Assembly (NCBI RefSeq): GCF_015693305.1
Contig: NZ_CP065138.1
Location: 2,232,001 to 2,296,000 of the forward strand
Reading direction: 5' to 3'
Source of the DNA: Sphingobium sp. Cam5-1
Lineage (GTDB): Bacteria; Pseudomonadota; Alphaproteobacteria; Sphingomonadales; Sphingomonadaceae
DNA: 64,000 nucleotides
Shown: piece after piece, positions 26,651-36,123 of the stretch
How the letters are laid out: each line of letters begins with the position of its first letter
Numbering within the stretch: position 1 is the first letter of the stretch
Program-made: the position numbers and the translations under genes
The notes under the pieces: generated by a model
Seen by the model: only the letters and a program-made list of their open reading frames with translations
What the model was told of the DNA's origin: nothing
Databases searched by the model: none

Positions 26651-27460
26651 TCAGGCCTTGTCGAGAGCGATGTCGGGGGCGTCTTCGGCCTTCATGCCGA
26701 TGACGTTGTAGCCCGCATCGACATGGTGGACTTCGCCGGTCACGCCCGATGCCAGGTCGGAGAGGAGGTAGAGGGCAGCGCCGCCGACATCCTCGATCGT
26801 CACGTTGCGGCGGAGCGGGCTGTTCAGCTCATTCCACTTCATGATGTAGCGGAAATCGCCGATGCCGCTGGCCGCCAGCGTCTTGATCGGGCCTGCCGAG
26901 ATAGCGTTGACGCGGATGTTTTCGGGTCCCAAGTCCATCGCCAGATATTTGACGCTGGTTTCCAGCGCGGCCTTGGCAACGCCCATGACGTTGTAATGGG
27001 GAATGACCTTTTCCGCGCCATAGTAGGACAGCGTCAGCAGGCTGCCGCCCTCGGCCATCAACGCGCGGGCGCGTTTGGCGACGGCGACGAAGCTGTAGGC
27101 GGAGATGTTCATCGTCATCAGGAAGTTTTCGAGGCTGGTGTCGACATATTTGCCGCGCAGCTCATTCTTGTCGGAAAAGCCGATTGCGTGGACTACGAAA
27201 TCGAGCTTGCCCCAGCGTGCCTTCACTTCGTCGAAGGCCGCGTCGAGCTTGTCCATGTCGGACACGTCGCAATCGAGCAGGAAGTCCGATCCGAGTTCCT
27301 GCACCAAGGGCCGCACGCGCTTGGCCAGCGCCTCACCCTGATAGGAGAAGGCCAGTTCCGCCCCCTGTGCGCGCAATGCCTTGGAAATGCCCCATGCGAG
27401 CGACTTGTCATTCGCCAGGCCCATGATGAGACCCCGTTTTCCCGCCATCAAGCCCGTCAT
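26651..27460 (-). CDS. fabI: enoyl-ACP reductase (NADH)
   Basis: Final reductive step of fatty acid elongation; target of triclosan and isoniazid-type inhibitors in other species. The 269-residue SDR protein begins [23 protein letters not shown], the FabI variant of the Rossmann motif, with the catalytic Tyr/Lys in [12 protein letters not shown] and the [13 protein letters not shown] loop. Start either 27460 (ATGA overlap with brkB) or the internal Met at 27448. Operon context links it with aroC. Confidence 0.96.
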   Translation of the reverse strand: MTGLMAGKRGLIMGLANDKSLAWGISKALRAQGAELAFSYQGEALAKRVRPLVQELGSDFLLDCDVSDMDKLDAAFDEVKARWGKLDFVVHAIGFSDKNELRGKYVDTSLENFLMTMNISAYSFVAVAKRARALMAEGGSLLTLSYYGAEKVIPHYNVMGVAKAALETSVKYLAMDLGPENIRVNAISAGPIKTLAASGIGDFRYIMKWNELNSPLRRNVTIEDVGGAALYLLSDLASGVTGEVHHVDAGYNVIGMKAEDAPDIALDKA

Positions 27461-28428
27461 TCTACCGTCCCGTTCCCTTTACGATCCTCCATGCCACGCT
27501 CGACTTCCTCTTCGGGAAATTCGGCAAGCGCCGCATTGAGTTCCGCGCCAATTACCACGCCAAGCCCGACGAGGAAGAAAAAAATGAGCGTGATCATCAC
27601 GCCAGCCAAACTGCCATAGGTGCGATCGTAGCCGCCGAGCAGCGAAAGAGTCGGGGGCAGCAACATGGTGACGCCATACCACCACAATGCGGTAGCGACC
27701 GCTCCGGGCCATTTCGGGAAGCGTTTGTCCTTGTAGGCGCTGGGGGTGAGCGACAAATAGAGATAGTAGAGGGCGAAGCAGAGGATCAGCATCGGCAGCA
27801 GACGGGTCAGCGTGACGATCTGGATCGCCTGATCGGCAAAGGGCAGGATCTGGTGCAGGAACTGGTCGATGCCGGTGATGATGACCTGAAGCGAGAAGGC
27901 GAACATCACGGCGAATACGCTGACCAGCGTGATGCCGATGGCGGTCAGACGATAGTGCCAGAAAGGGCGCGTGCTTTTGGTGCCATAGGCCCGGCGGAGG
28001 ATGTCGCGGATGGTTTCGATGAGGCTGCCCACCGTCCACAGGCCAACAAGGCCGCCGAGCCAGAGCAGCGGGCCAGTGCGCGCGGTGAGGACATCGATGA
28101 TCGGCTGCTTCACCACCTGCGCGACGCCGGGCGGCACCGTTTCGAGGAAGGCGCCGACCGCCGCCAGGCCATCCTGCGAGCGGCCGAAGATGCTGGCCAC
28201 CGCTGCTGCGACGATGAAGAAGGGGAAGAGCGTCATCAGCGAAAGATAGGCAAGGTTTCCCGCGTGGATGAAGCCATCGCTATAGGTGCCGACGGCCACG
28301 CGCTTCATGATTTCGAAGGCGTGGCCGCCAGGTCGGACGCGGGCTATGCCACGGTTAAGATGCGCACGAGCGTCGTCCGCAATCCGTTTGCGGCGAGATT
28401 CGGGTGAATAGGGTGAAGGCTGGGGCAT
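27457..28428 (-). CDS. YihY/BrkB family inner-membrane protein
   Basis: 323-residue integral membrane protein with about six helices. It has the family block DGFIHAGNLAYLSLMTLFPFFIVAAA, GPLLWLGGLVGLWTVGSL and a late GSLAGVMITLIFFFLVGLGVVIGAELNAAL. Once thought to be RNase BN, the family's role is unsettled. It overlaps fabI by ATGA and begins 14 bp after the DnaJ-like gene, so it is in one operon. AGGAGGG sits very close to ATG 28428. Confidence 0.9.
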   Translation of the reverse strand: MPQPSPYSPESRRKRIADDARAHLNRGIARVRPGGHAFEIMKRVAVGTYSDGFIHAGNLAYLSLMTLFPFFIVAAAVASIFGRSQDGLAAVGAFLETVPPGVAQVVKQPIIDVLTARTGPLLWLGGLVGLWTVGSLIETIRDILRRAYGTKSTRPFWHYRLTAIGITLVSVFAVMFAFSLQVIITGIDQFLHQILPFADQAIQIVTLTRLLPMLILCFALYYLYLSLTPSAYKDKRFPKWPGAVATALWWYGVTMLLPPTLSLLGGYDRTYGSLAGVMITLIFFFLVGLGVVIGAELNAALAEFPEEEVERGMEDRKGNGTVE

Positions 28429-28442
28429 GCCCTCCTAACGTC

Positions 28443-29372
28443 CTAGACGCCCAAATGGGCGCGAACGGCGCGGCCATCCTGCCAGCTTTCGACGAGCGAC
28501 AGGATCGCCGGGTCGTCACCGGGGATGTCGATCAGCAGCCGGACGAGCTGATCGCCACGCTGCCCCGCCTTGTGCGTAAAGCCCTTGCCGCGCAGGCGCA
28601 GCGTCTTGCCCGATGTGGTTCCGGCCGGGACGCCGAGCATCACCGGACCATCGACGGTGGGCACCTTCACCTTGCCACCCTTCACCGCTTCATCGAGGGT
28701 GATGGGGAGGTCGAGCAGCACATTGTCGCCGTCGCGGGTGAAGAATGGGTGCGGTTTCACTTCGATAGTGACGATCGCGTCCCCTGCCCCGGCTGGCCCT
28801 GCCTGCCCCTTCCCCGACAGGCGCATCTGCGTGCCGGTTTCGACGCCCGCAGGCAGCTTGAGGTCGATGCTCTTGCCGTCCTGCAAGGTGATGCGCTGCG
28901 GCGCGAGGGTGGCCGCATCGACGAAGGCGACGGCGAGGCGGTAGGAGACATTGGCGCCCTTCTGAGGTGGCGCTCCACGGCCAAAGCCGCCAAAACCGCC
29001 GCCCCCGCGCCGGGCGCCGCCGCCGCTGAACAATCCTTCGAAGATGTCGCCGAAGTCCGCGCCTTCGCTGAATTCAAAGCCACCGCCGCCGCCCGGACGG
29101 CCGCGAAAGCCACCGCCGCCAGCGCCGCCAAATCCGAAGGGGGCGGTGGGGTTGCCGTCACCGTCAATCTCTCCCCGATCAAAGCGCGCGCGCTTGTCCT
29201 TGTCCGACAGCAGGTCATAGGCGCTCGAAACCGCCGAGAAACGCTCCGCCGCCTTCGGATTATCCTGGTTCCGGTCGGGATGAAGCTCCTTGGCGAGCTT
29301 GCGGTAGGCCGACTTGATCTCTGCCTCGCTCGCGCCGCGCGCGACGCCCAGTATGGAGTAGGGATCCGCCAT
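28443..29372 (-). CDS. DnaJ-class co-chaperone, CbpA-like
   Basis: 309 residues. An N-terminal J domain has HPD at 31-33, followed by a Gly/Phe-rich linker (about 80-140), then the two C-terminal peptide-binding beta domains (SYRLAVAFVDAATLAPQRITLQDG..., GDAIVTIEVKPHPFFTRDGDNVLLDLP). The CXXCXGXG zinc region of DnaJ is absent, so it is class II (CbpA/DjlA-like). It stimulates DnaK. First gene of the cbpA-like, brkB, fabI, aroC run and divergent from pdxH. Confidence 0.92.
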   Translation of the reverse strand: MADPYSILGVARGASEAEIKSAYRKLAKELHPDRNQDNPKAAERFSAVSSAYDLLSDKDKRARFDRGEIDGDGNPTAPFGFGGAGGGGFRGRPGGGGGFEFSEGADFGDIFEGLFSGGGARRGGGGFGGFGRGAPPQKGANVSYRLAVAFVDAATLAPQRITLQDGKSIDLKLPAGVETGTQMRLSGKGQAGPAGAGDAIVTIEVKPHPFFTRDGDNVLLDLPITLDEAVKGGKVKVPTVDGPVMLGVPAGTTSGKTLRLRGKGFTHKAGQRGDQLVRLLIDIPGDDPAILSLVESWQDGRAVRAHLGV

Positions 29373-29490
29373 TGCCGAATGTCTATCCTTGTTCGTGAAA
29401 GCTGATTTGCCCCTTATGTGGCGAAATAGTCACGATCGTTCAAGCGGCGCGGCCATCGACATGAACCGAAACCGGCCGTAGATCAGCAGC

Positions 29491-30066
29491 ATGACCGATC
29501 CCTTCACTTTGTTCGACCAATGGTATGGCGAAGCACGCGGCGCCGAGATCAACGACAGCAATGCGATGGCGCTGGCCACCGCCGACGCACGCGGGCGCCC
29601 GTCGGTGCGGATGGTGCTGCTGAAAGGACATGGGCCGGAAGGCTTTGTCTTCTACACCAATTTCGAAGGGCGAAAGGCCGAGGATTTGCTCGCCAACCCG
29701 CATGCGGCGCTGCTGTTTCACTGGAAATCGCTGCGGCGTCAGATTCGCATCGAAGGGCCGGTCGAGACGGTCGATGAGGCGACCGCCGACGCCTATTTCG
29801 CGACGCGCAGCCGCGACAGCCAGCTGGGCGCATGGGCTTCGGACCAGTCGCGCCCCCTGCCGTCTCGGGATGTTTTCATGGCCCGCTATGACGATGCGGT
29901 CGCGCGGTTCGAGGGCGGGCCGGTGCCCCGCCCGCCGCACTGGTCGGGATTTCGCGTGGTGCCGCAGCGGATCGAATTCTGGCAGGACCGCGAGCATCGG
30001 CTGCACGAACGGCGGTTGTTCGAGCGGGATGGCGATGGCTGGCGCGAGGGGCTGCTATATCCTTGA
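29491..30066 (+). CDS. pdxH: pyridoxamine 5'-phosphate oxidase
   Basis: FMN enzyme oxidising PNP/PMP to pyridoxal phosphate. The 191-residue protein has the family start DPFTLFDQWYGEAR, the PSVRMVLLKGHGPEGFVFYTNFEGRKA core, LLFHWKSLRRQIRIEG and the C-terminal signature FWQDREHRLHERRLFERDG...LYP. Single gene, divergent from the DnaJ-like gene. Confidence 0.96.
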   Translation: MTDPFTLFDQWYGEARGAEINDSNAMALATADARGRPSVRMVLLKGHGPEGFVFYTNFEGRKAEDLLANPHAALLFHWKSLRRQIRIEGPVETVDEATADAYFATRSRDSQLGAWASDQSRPLPSRDVFMARYDDAVARFEGGPVPRPPHWSGFRVVPQRIEFWQDREHRLHERRLFERDGDGWREGLLYP

Positions 30067-30067
30067 T

Positions 30068-30096
30068 AATCCTCCCCATCGGGAGATGGGGGGATT
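30068..30096. repeat. hairpin after pdxH
   Basis: AATCCTCCCCATC-ggga-GATGGGGGGATT immediately after the pdxH stop; a near-perfect stem with one bulge and no T tract. Possible weak terminator or interspersed palindrome. Confidence 0.5.
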
Positions 30097-30158
30097 TGTG
30101 ATAGGCGCCTTCCCACGCGCCTGTTAGATGTGCGGCCAGCACGGCTAAGAGGGATTGC

Positions 30159-31490
30159 ATGCGGAATCGACTGACGGCCTTCATCCTTGCTGGCATGATC
30201 CTGGGCGTTCTGACCGGCTTTGCGGCTAATTTGTGGGTCGGCGGTGACAAGGTGCTTGCCAAGGATGTGGCAGGATATTTCCACCTGCTGGCCGACATCT
30301 TCCTGCACCTCATCAAGATGATCATCGCGCCGCTGGTCTTTTCGACGCTGGTCGCGGGGATCGCGCATATGGGGGACAGCGCGGCGTTGGGGCGGATCGG
30401 CGGGCGGGCGCTAGCCTGGTTCATCATCGCCAGCCTGATCTCGCTGACGCTCGGCCTCTTCTTCGTCAATTTCTTCGCGCCGGGGGAAGGGCTGAACCTT
30501 GTCCGGTCGGGCGCCGCATCCGGCGTGAATACTGAAGCACTCAATTTCAGGGATTTCGTTCTGCACGTCTTCCCCACGTCCATGGTGGGCGCGATGGCGG
30601 AAAATTCGATCCTCCAGATCGTCGTCTTTTCGCTGTTCGTGGGCGTCGCGCTGACCGCCATTGGCGAGAGGGGCAAGCCGATCGTCACCGTCATCGAGGC
30701 GATGGTCGAATTGATGCTGCAAGTGACGGGCTATGTGATGCGCGTCGCCCCCCTTGCCGTGTTCGGGGCGCTGGCGTCGGCGATCACGACCGAGGGGCTG
30801 GGCGTGCTCAAGACCTTTGGTGAACTTGTCGGCGAATTCTATCTGTCGCTCCTCGCGCTGTGGCTGCTGCTCTGTAGCGCGGGTGCGATCTTCCTGGGGC
30901 GGCGCATGGTCAAGCTGATCAAATATGTCCGCGAGCCGTTGCTGATCGCCTTTTCCACCGCATCATCAGAGGCAGCTTATCCCAAGATGCTGGAGCAGCT
31001 CGACAGGTTCGGCGTGCCCCGTCGTATCTACAGCTTCGTGCTGCCGCTGGGCTATTCGTTCAATCTCGACGGGTCGATGATGTATTCGACCTTCGCCACG
31101 ATCTTCATCGCGCAGGCCTATGGCATCGACCTGCCGATAGCGACGCAGATCACCATATTGCTTGTCCTGATGGTGACGAGCAAGGGCATCGCCGCCGTGC
31201 CGCGCGCCTCGCTCGTCGTCGTTGCGGCGACACTGGGACAGTTCGACCTGCCGGTCGAAGGCATCGCCTTCATCCTGGCCGTCGATCATTTCATGGACAT
31301 GGGCCGCACCGCCACCAACGTTCTGGGCAACGCCATCGCGACGTCGGTCATCACCAAATGGGAAGGCATGCTGGAGGTCGAGGAACCCGAGTTCGTGCCG
31401 CATCCCAAGGCCCCGGCCCATACGCCCGCACATGGCCGCGCGGGGCTGGAGCTGGCATCCGACATGGTGGACGAAGATCCCCGAAGCTGA
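30159..31490 (+). CDS. dicarboxylate/amino acid:cation symporter
   Basis: 443-residue inner-membrane secondary transporter of the DAACS (GltP/DctA) family. It has an FLHLIKMIIAPLVFSTLVAGIA helix, the hairpin/helix region PLGYSFNLDGSMMYSTFATIF (glutamate-transporter signature), the IAAVPRASLVVVAA loop and AVDHFMDMGRTATNVLGNAIA for substrate and Na+ binding. Likely substrates are C4-dicarboxylates or acidic amino acids; I cannot say which. RBS AGAGGG before ATG 30159. Convergent with the bestrophin gene, with only 3 bp between the stop codons. Confidence 0.93.
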   Translation: MRNRLTAFILAGMILGVLTGFAANLWVGGDKVLAKDVAGYFHLLADIFLHLIKMIIAPLVFSTLVAGIAHMGDSAALGRIGGRALAWFIIASLISLTLGLFFVNFFAPGEGLNLVRSGAASGVNTEALNFRDFVLHVFPTSMVGAMAENSILQIVVFSLFVGVALTAIGERGKPIVTVIEAMVELMLQVTGYVMRVAPLAVFGALASAITTEGLGVLKTFGELVGEFYLSLLALWLLLCSAGAIFLGRRMVKLIKYVREPLLIAFSTASSEAAYPKMLEQLDRFGVPRRIYSFVLPLGYSFNLDGSMMYSTFATIFIAQAYGIDLPIATQITILLVLMVTSKGIAAVPRASLVVVAATLGQFDLPVEGIAFILAVDHFMDMGRTATNVLGNAIATSVITKWEGMLEVEEPEFVPHPKAPAHTPAHGRAGLELASDMVDEDPRS

Positions 31491-31493
31491 CCG

Positions 31494-32378
31494 CTACCAC
31501 AATATGCCCCTGACCGGCTGATCCTGTGCAGGCGCATCGTCGCCGATGGATTGGAGCAGGTCGATCTCGATCGTCCGGCACATGGCGGACAGCGGCACGT
31601 CATGCACGCTGCCCGCAAAGGGATCCACCAGATCATCGCCAATCCGCAGCACGGCAAGGAACATGAGGCCCGCCACCGTCGATCCGAGCGGCGTCGCAAG
31701 GCCAAGGGTTTCCACCAGCCCGATCGGCAGCAGCACGCAGAAGAGATGCGTGAACAGGGTGGGCAGGAAACGATACTGGATAGGCAGCGGCGTGTTCTTG
31801 AGCCGCTCCATGCCCCCTTGCGCATTGGAGATATCGACCAGCATCCGTTCCATCTGCGTTTGCTGGACAGTGTCGATCCATCCTTCCCGGCGAGCGATGT
31901 CGATCCGCCGCCCGGTGCTGTCCAGCAGGCCGTTGGCCGGGTTGGTGCGCGCAAGGGCCTGCCCCTTGTCCCGTTCCTCGATAAAGCCGGTGACGCGATC
32001 ATCGAAGGGTTGGCGGCGCAACTGGCATCGCAAGGCGTTCACATAGGCGATCTGCCGTTTGATGATCTCTCGCTTCAGGTCCCGTGCTTCGGGATCGGGC
32101 AGGAAATTGCGCGTGGCGCGCGCCAGGCTGCGCGAGGCGTTGATCATCGCGCCCCAGAGGATGCGTCCTTCCCACCAGCGCTGATAGGATGAGTTGCTGC
32201 GAAAGCCGAGGAAGAGCGCCAGCGCCGAGCCGAACAGGGTGAGCGGCAACGGCGGCGCGCGAAAGGGCAGGATGAAATAGGTAATCGTGACCGCGCAGTC
32301 CCAGATGAACAACAGGGCGAGCGGCTTCCAAACTTCACTCGCAATCTGGCGCAGGCTGGGCGCGGCATTGACGATCAT
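31494..32378 (-). CDS. bestrophin-family channel protein
   Basis: 294 residues of the bestrophin/UPF0187 family, inner-membrane ion channel (cation-selective in characterised bacterial members). It has WKPLALLFIWDCAVTITYFILPF, FRSNSSYQRWWEGRILWGAMINASR with the family RxNxxYxRWWEGR motif, and RFLPTLFTHLFCVLLPIGLVETLG. Alone on its strand; no operon partner. Confidence 0.9.
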   Translation of the reverse strand: MIVNAAPSLRQIASEVWKPLALLFIWDCAVTITYFILPFRAPPLPLTLFGSALALFLGFRSNSSYQRWWEGRILWGAMINASRSLARATRNFLPDPEARDLKREIIKRQIAYVNALRCQLRRQPFDDRVTGFIEERDKGQALARTNPANGLLDSTGRRIDIARREGWIDTVQQTQMERMLVDISNAQGGMERLKNTPLPIQYRFLPTLFTHLFCVLLPIGLVETLGLATPLGSTVAGLMFLAVLRIGDDLVDPFAGSVHDVPLSAMCRTIEIDLLQSIGDDAPAQDQPVRGILW

Positions 32379-32491
32379 GCATTTCTCCGGATTTCAGCAC
32401 AGGAGGGCATCAACAAAGCGGCTCTCTTTTGGATGCGGGCGGGGGACAATTTACCGGCTGCGCGTTACGCCATCTTTGCGGTGGGAGGAGG

Positions 32492-33061
32492 TCAGCGTGC
32501 CGCCTTCGCGGCTTCCGCCCACCAGATGAGGCTGCTCGCGAAACCCGCAAAACCGCGTTCGAGCGCCGCGCCGCCGTCCCCCTGCGGCTGGCCCTGCTCA
32601 TCGAGCGTCTGGGCGATCTGACCGACGCTCAAACGTTCCGGGATGACGGCCATGCCCATGGCGGACAGCGTCACCGTCCAAACGGCGTGGCTGTTGACCC
32701 CGGCATAACGACCCGCCGAATAGCTGGCGATCGCGGCAGGGCGGCGGTCGAATTCTTTCAGATAGTGATCGACGAGATTCTTGAGGCCGGGTTGAACGCC
32801 GCGATTATATTCGCCGGTCACGAAGACGAAGGCATCGGCAGTGGTGAGGCGGTCGGCCAGCTCGGCCATGGCTGCCGGGGCCTGACCGGGCGGGTAGTCA
32901 CTGTAGCGCTGGTCGAGCATGGGGAGGCCGACCTCCATCGCGTCTATGAGTTCGGGCTTGTGGCCGAGTTGCTGGAAGCCGTTGGTGAGATAGTCGGCGA
33001 GGCGGATGCCCATGCGGCCGCGGCGATAGGAGCCGTAGAGGATGAGGAGGTTGAGTGGCAT
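32492..33061 (-). CDS. NADPH-dependent FMN reductase family protein
   Basis: 189-residue flavodoxin-fold oxidoreductase. It starts LNLLILYGSYRRGRMGIRLADYL, the FMN phosphate-binding loop, and has DAFVFVTGEYNRGVQPGLKNLVDHY, the family's flavin-binding PEYN-like segment. Probable quinone, azo or chromate reductase-type enzyme; the substrate is not predictable. Monocistronic. Confidence 0.88.
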   Translation of the reverse strand: MPLNLLILYGSYRRGRMGIRLADYLTNGFQQLGHKPELIDAMEVGLPMLDQRYSDYPPGQAPAAMAELADRLTTADAFVFVTGEYNRGVQPGLKNLVDHYLKEFDRRPAAIASYSAGRYAGVNSHAVWTVTLSAMGMAVIPERLSVGQIAQTLDEQGQPQGDGGAALERGFAGFASSLIWWAEAAKAAR

Positions 33062-33273
33062 CGCGGCGCTCCCTTGCTGTTAAAGGAAGGTTTGTCGCAT
33101 CGGCACAGGGGAAGGTCCACCCTATCATCTCATCATCATGCCAGCTTTAGACGAGCTTAGCGCGGCGCGGGAACTGCCCACCCCGCTGCGACTAAATTCG
33201 CTTCGCTCATCAAGTCTCGCTGCCCCTCCCGCTTGCGGGATGGGAGCGTCGCACTACCACCTTAGCCGCGTAT

Positions 33274-33456
33274 TCAGCGCAGCTTGGCGATGGAAAGCCC
33301 GTCCTGCTTGGCGCGGGCTTTTACCGATTCCTCGCTGCGGGTCAGCGCCTTGGCGATCGCTTTCAGTGCCATGCCCTTTTTCGCGAGCGAGTGGAGCTTT
33401 TGCAGCTCATCCGCTGTCCAGGGCTGCTTGTGCCGTTCGAAGCGATCGCCAGCCAT
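33274..33456 (-). CDS. small helix-turn-helix-like protein
   Basis: 60 residues, highly charged. WTADELQKLHSLAKKGMALKAIAKALTRSEESVKARAKQDGL reads as a SANT/Myb-like or GcrA-like HTH module. ATG 33456 lies 4 bp after the purA stop, so it is likely co-transcribed with purA. No family name is certain; a DNA-binding role is inferred from the helix pattern only. Confidence 0.65.
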   Translation of the reverse strand: MAGDRFERHKQPWTADELQKLHSLAKKGMALKAIAKALTRSEESVKARAKQDGLSIAKLR

Positions 33457-33460
33457 CGGA

Positions 33461-34750
33461 TCAATCCGCGAAGGGGTCGCGCACAAGGATGGTGTCCTCG
33501 CGCTCGGGGCTGGTGGAGACGAGCGTGACCGGGCAGCCGATCAGTTCCTCGATGCGGCGGATATATTTGATCGCCTGCGCGGGGAGGTCGGCCCAGCTGC
33601 GGGCACCTGCGGTCGTGTCCTGCCAGCCTTCGATATCCTCGTAGATCGGCTGCGCCTTTGCCTGATCCTGCGCATGGGCGGGGAGATAGTCGTAGGTCTG
33701 GTCGCCGATCTTGTAGCCGACGCAAATCTTCAGCGTGTCGAAGCCGTCGAGCACGTCGAGCTTGGTCAGCGCGATGCCGGTGACGCCCGAGACGGCGACC
33801 GACTGGCGCACCAGCACGGCGTCGAACCAGCCGCAGCGACGCTTGCGGCCGGTGACGGTGCCGAATTCATGACCGCGTTCGCCGAGGCGCTGACCGACGT
33901 CATTTTCCTGTTCCGTCGGGAAGGGACCGGAGCCGACGCGGGTGGTGTAGGCCTTGACGATGCCGAGTACGAAGCCCGCGCCATTGGGGCCGAGGCCGGT
34001 GCCGCTCGCCGCCGTGCCCGCCACCGTGTTGGAGGAGGTGACGAAGGGATAGGTGCCGTGATCGATGTCCAGCAGGGTTCCTTGCGCGCCTTCGAACAGG
34101 ATGCGCTGGCCCGCCGCCTTTGCCTTGTTGAGGGTGAGCCAGACGGGCTTGACGAAGGGGAGGATGAAGCTGGCGATGTCGCGCAATTCCGCCATCAGCG
34201 CGTCGCGGTCGATCGGGGCTTCGTTGAAACCGGCGCGCAGGGCGTCGTGGTGGGCGGTCAAGCGATCGAGCTGCGGGCCGAGATCGTCGAGATGGGCGAG
34301 GTCGCAAACGCGGATGGCGCGGCGGCCGACCTTGTCCTCATAGGCCGGGCCGATGCCACGACGGGTGGTGCCGATCTTGCCTGCGCCCGATGCATCCTCG
34401 CGCAGACCGTCCAGGTCGCGATGGAAGGGCAGGATCAGCGGGCAGGTTTCCGCGATCTGGAGGTTCTCGGGCGTGATGTCGACGCCCTGCCCTTTCAGCT
34501 TGGCTACTTCATCGCGGAAGTGCCAGGGGTCGAGGACGACGCCGTTGCCGATGACGCTGAGCGTGCCGCGCACGATGCCAGAGGGGAGCAGCGAGAGCTT
34601 ATAGACCTTCTCGCCGACGACCAGCGTGTGACCGGCATTGTGACCGCCTTGGAAGCGGGCGACGACATCGGCGCGCTCCGACAGCCAGTCGACGATCTTG
34701 CCCTTGCCTTCGTCACCCCATTGGGCGCCGATCACGGTCACATTAGCCAC
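33461..34750 (-). CDS. purA: adenylosuccinate synthetase
   Basis: Converts IMP and aspartate to adenylosuccinate with GTP, the first AMP-specific step. The 429-residue protein starts with GTG 34750 (GTG GCT AAT), preceded by GGAGGA eight bases upstream. Signatures [15 protein letters not shown] (P-loop), [25 protein letters not shown] and [27 protein letters not shown] are present. The longer ORF to 34822 is rejected on the ribosome site and usual length. It follows hisZ with a 132-bp gap. Confidence 0.97.
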   Translation of the reverse strand: MANVTVIGAQWGDEGKGKIVDWLSERADVVARFQGGHNAGHTLVVGEKVYKLSLLPSGIVRGTLSVIGNGVVLDPWHFRDEVAKLKGQGVDITPENLQIAETCPLILPFHRDLDGLREDASGAGKIGTTRRGIGPAYEDKVGRRAIRVCDLAHLDDLGPQLDRLTAHHDALRAGFNEAPIDRDALMAELRDIASFILPFVKPVWLTLNKAKAAGQRILFEGAQGTLLDIDHGTYPFVTSSNTVAGTAASGTGLGPNGAGFVLGIVKAYTTRVGSGPFPTEQENDVGQRLGERGHEFGTVTGRKRRCGWFDAVLVRQSVAVSGVTGIALTKLDVLDGFDTLKICVGYKIGDQTYDYLPAHAQDQAKAQPIYEDIEGWQDTTAGARSWADLPAQAIKYIRRIEELIGCPVTLVSTSPEREDTILVRDPFAD

Positions 34751-34882
34751 AGATACAGTCCTCCGCCCGCCGCGGGGACCGGCCATGCCCTTCGACGGGA
34801 CTCGGCATGCCGGTGGGATCAAGCGGACGCTTCGCGCCCTATGCGGGGCGCGCGTTAGCCGCGCTGCCCCCTATGCGTCAAG

Positions 34883-36013
34883 TCAGTAGGGGCGCGGTTC
34901 GTCGCCGTCCAGCCAATGGGTGCAGCGCAGTGCTTCGCCATCTTCCTGACCTGTGAGGGCTGCAACGGTCTGCCAACCGTCAGCGCGAAGTTGCGCGGCG
35001 CGACTTTCGTCATGGTGGAGGGGCAGGAACAGGCGCTGAGGCGTTTCCGCGCCGAAACCCGCGTCGATGAGTGGATCGGGATAGAGCGAGAAGCCGATCG
35101 CCGGTTCTTCCGAGCCATCCGCGCGGGTGATGGCGTAGCTGCCGCCCCGGCCGATTTCTCCGATGAAGCCTTCGGCGAAGATCGAGAAGCCGAACCAGTT
35201 CTGATATTCAAAACCGTGGCGCTCGGTGGGATCGAGGGTCAGGGTGATGTCCCATCCGATCGGCTTGGCGATGGCGCGCAGGCCCGCAATTCGGCTGTCG
35301 ATCGCGCCGCCGAGCTGGGCGTTCAATGCTTCCAGCTTTTCCATCGCGGGGTGGAAGGGGCCGGTTGCTTCCATGAGCGGGAGGTAGGCGGCGGCGGCCG
35401 GGCTGATCGCGGCGAGCGCGCCCGCGTCCTTGGCGTCGAGTTCGGCGCGGACGGCTTCGATCTCTTCGGGAGCGAGGGGGAGCGAACCGGCGGCGAGGCT
35501 GTCGATGAGGTCCGGCAGGGTGAAGTCGATCGTGATGCCGGTGACGCCTGCGGCCTGGAGCGCCTCGATCGCGACGTTGACGATCTCGACGGCGGCGGCG
35601 ACACTATCGCTGCCGATGAGTTCGGCGCCGACTTGCAGCCGTTCGCGTTCGGGGCGGAGCTGGTTGGCCTTCAGGCGGATCACGGGGCCGCCATAAGACA
35701 GGCGTAGCGGGCGCGGCACGCTGGCGAGGCGGGTAGCGGCGATGCGGCCGACCTGCGCGGTCATGTCGGGGCGGAGCGCGAGGCTGCGCTGCGACACTGG
35801 GTCGACGGCACGGACGAGGTCCTGCGCGCGCATGGATTTGAGGCGGCCGACCAGCGTTTCCTCGAACTCGGCGAGCGGCGGCATCACGCGCTCATAGCCA
35901 TGCGACGCCACCGTATCGAGCACGCGGCGCGCGAGACGCGCGGAGGCTTCGGCCTGTGGCGGCAGGCGGTCGGAGAGTCCTTCGGGAAGGAGGCCGGGTG
36001 GGATGCTGGTCAT
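34883..36013 (-). CDS. hisZ: ATP phosphoribosyltransferase regulatory subunit
   Basis: 376-residue catalytically inactive paralogue of histidyl-tRNA synthetase that pairs with short-form HisG in the first step of histidine synthesis. It has PPGLLPEGLSDRLPPQAEASARL, the motif 2-like ALRPDMTAQVGRIAATR and RQ-free LRPERERLQVGAELIGSDS, and lacks an anticodon-binding domain. No hisG lies in the window. ATG 36013 gives the usual N-terminus; the frame is open upstream to 36118 over a repeat. Confidence 0.92.
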   Translation of the reverse strand: MTSIPPGLLPEGLSDRLPPQAEASARLARRVLDTVASHGYERVMPPLAEFEETLVGRLKSMRAQDLVRAVDPVSQRSLALRPDMTAQVGRIAATRLASVPRPLRLSYGGPVIRLKANQLRPERERLQVGAELIGSDSVAAAVEIVNVAIEALQAAGVTGITIDFTLPDLIDSLAAGSLPLAPEEIEAVRAELDAKDAGALAAISPAAAAYLPLMEATGPFHPAMEKLEALNAQLGGAIDSRIAGLRAIAKPIGWDITLTLDPTERHGFEYQNWFGFSIFAEGFIGEIGRGGSYAITRADGSEEPAIGFSLYPDPLIDAGFGAETPQRLFLPLHHDESRAAQLRADGWQTVAALTGQEDGEALRCTHWLDGDEPRPY

Positions 36014-36051
36014 GCGCTGGCCTTTAGCAACATCAGCCAGATTATCCAGTC

Positions 36052-36110
36052 TCCGTTCGGTTCGGGCTTGTCGAGAAGCGTTTCTCGACTTCGCTCGAAA
36101 CGAACGGAGA
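36052..36110. repeat. family B-like palindrome between serA and hisZ
   Basis: TCCGTTCGGTTCGGGCTTGT ... AACGAACGGA with an inner CGAGAAGCGTTTCTCG hairpin; a diverged relative of the CTTCGACAAGCTCA repeats at 12.1 and 17.4 kb. Confidence 0.7.
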
Positions 36111-36123
36111 TCAGGCACTACTA

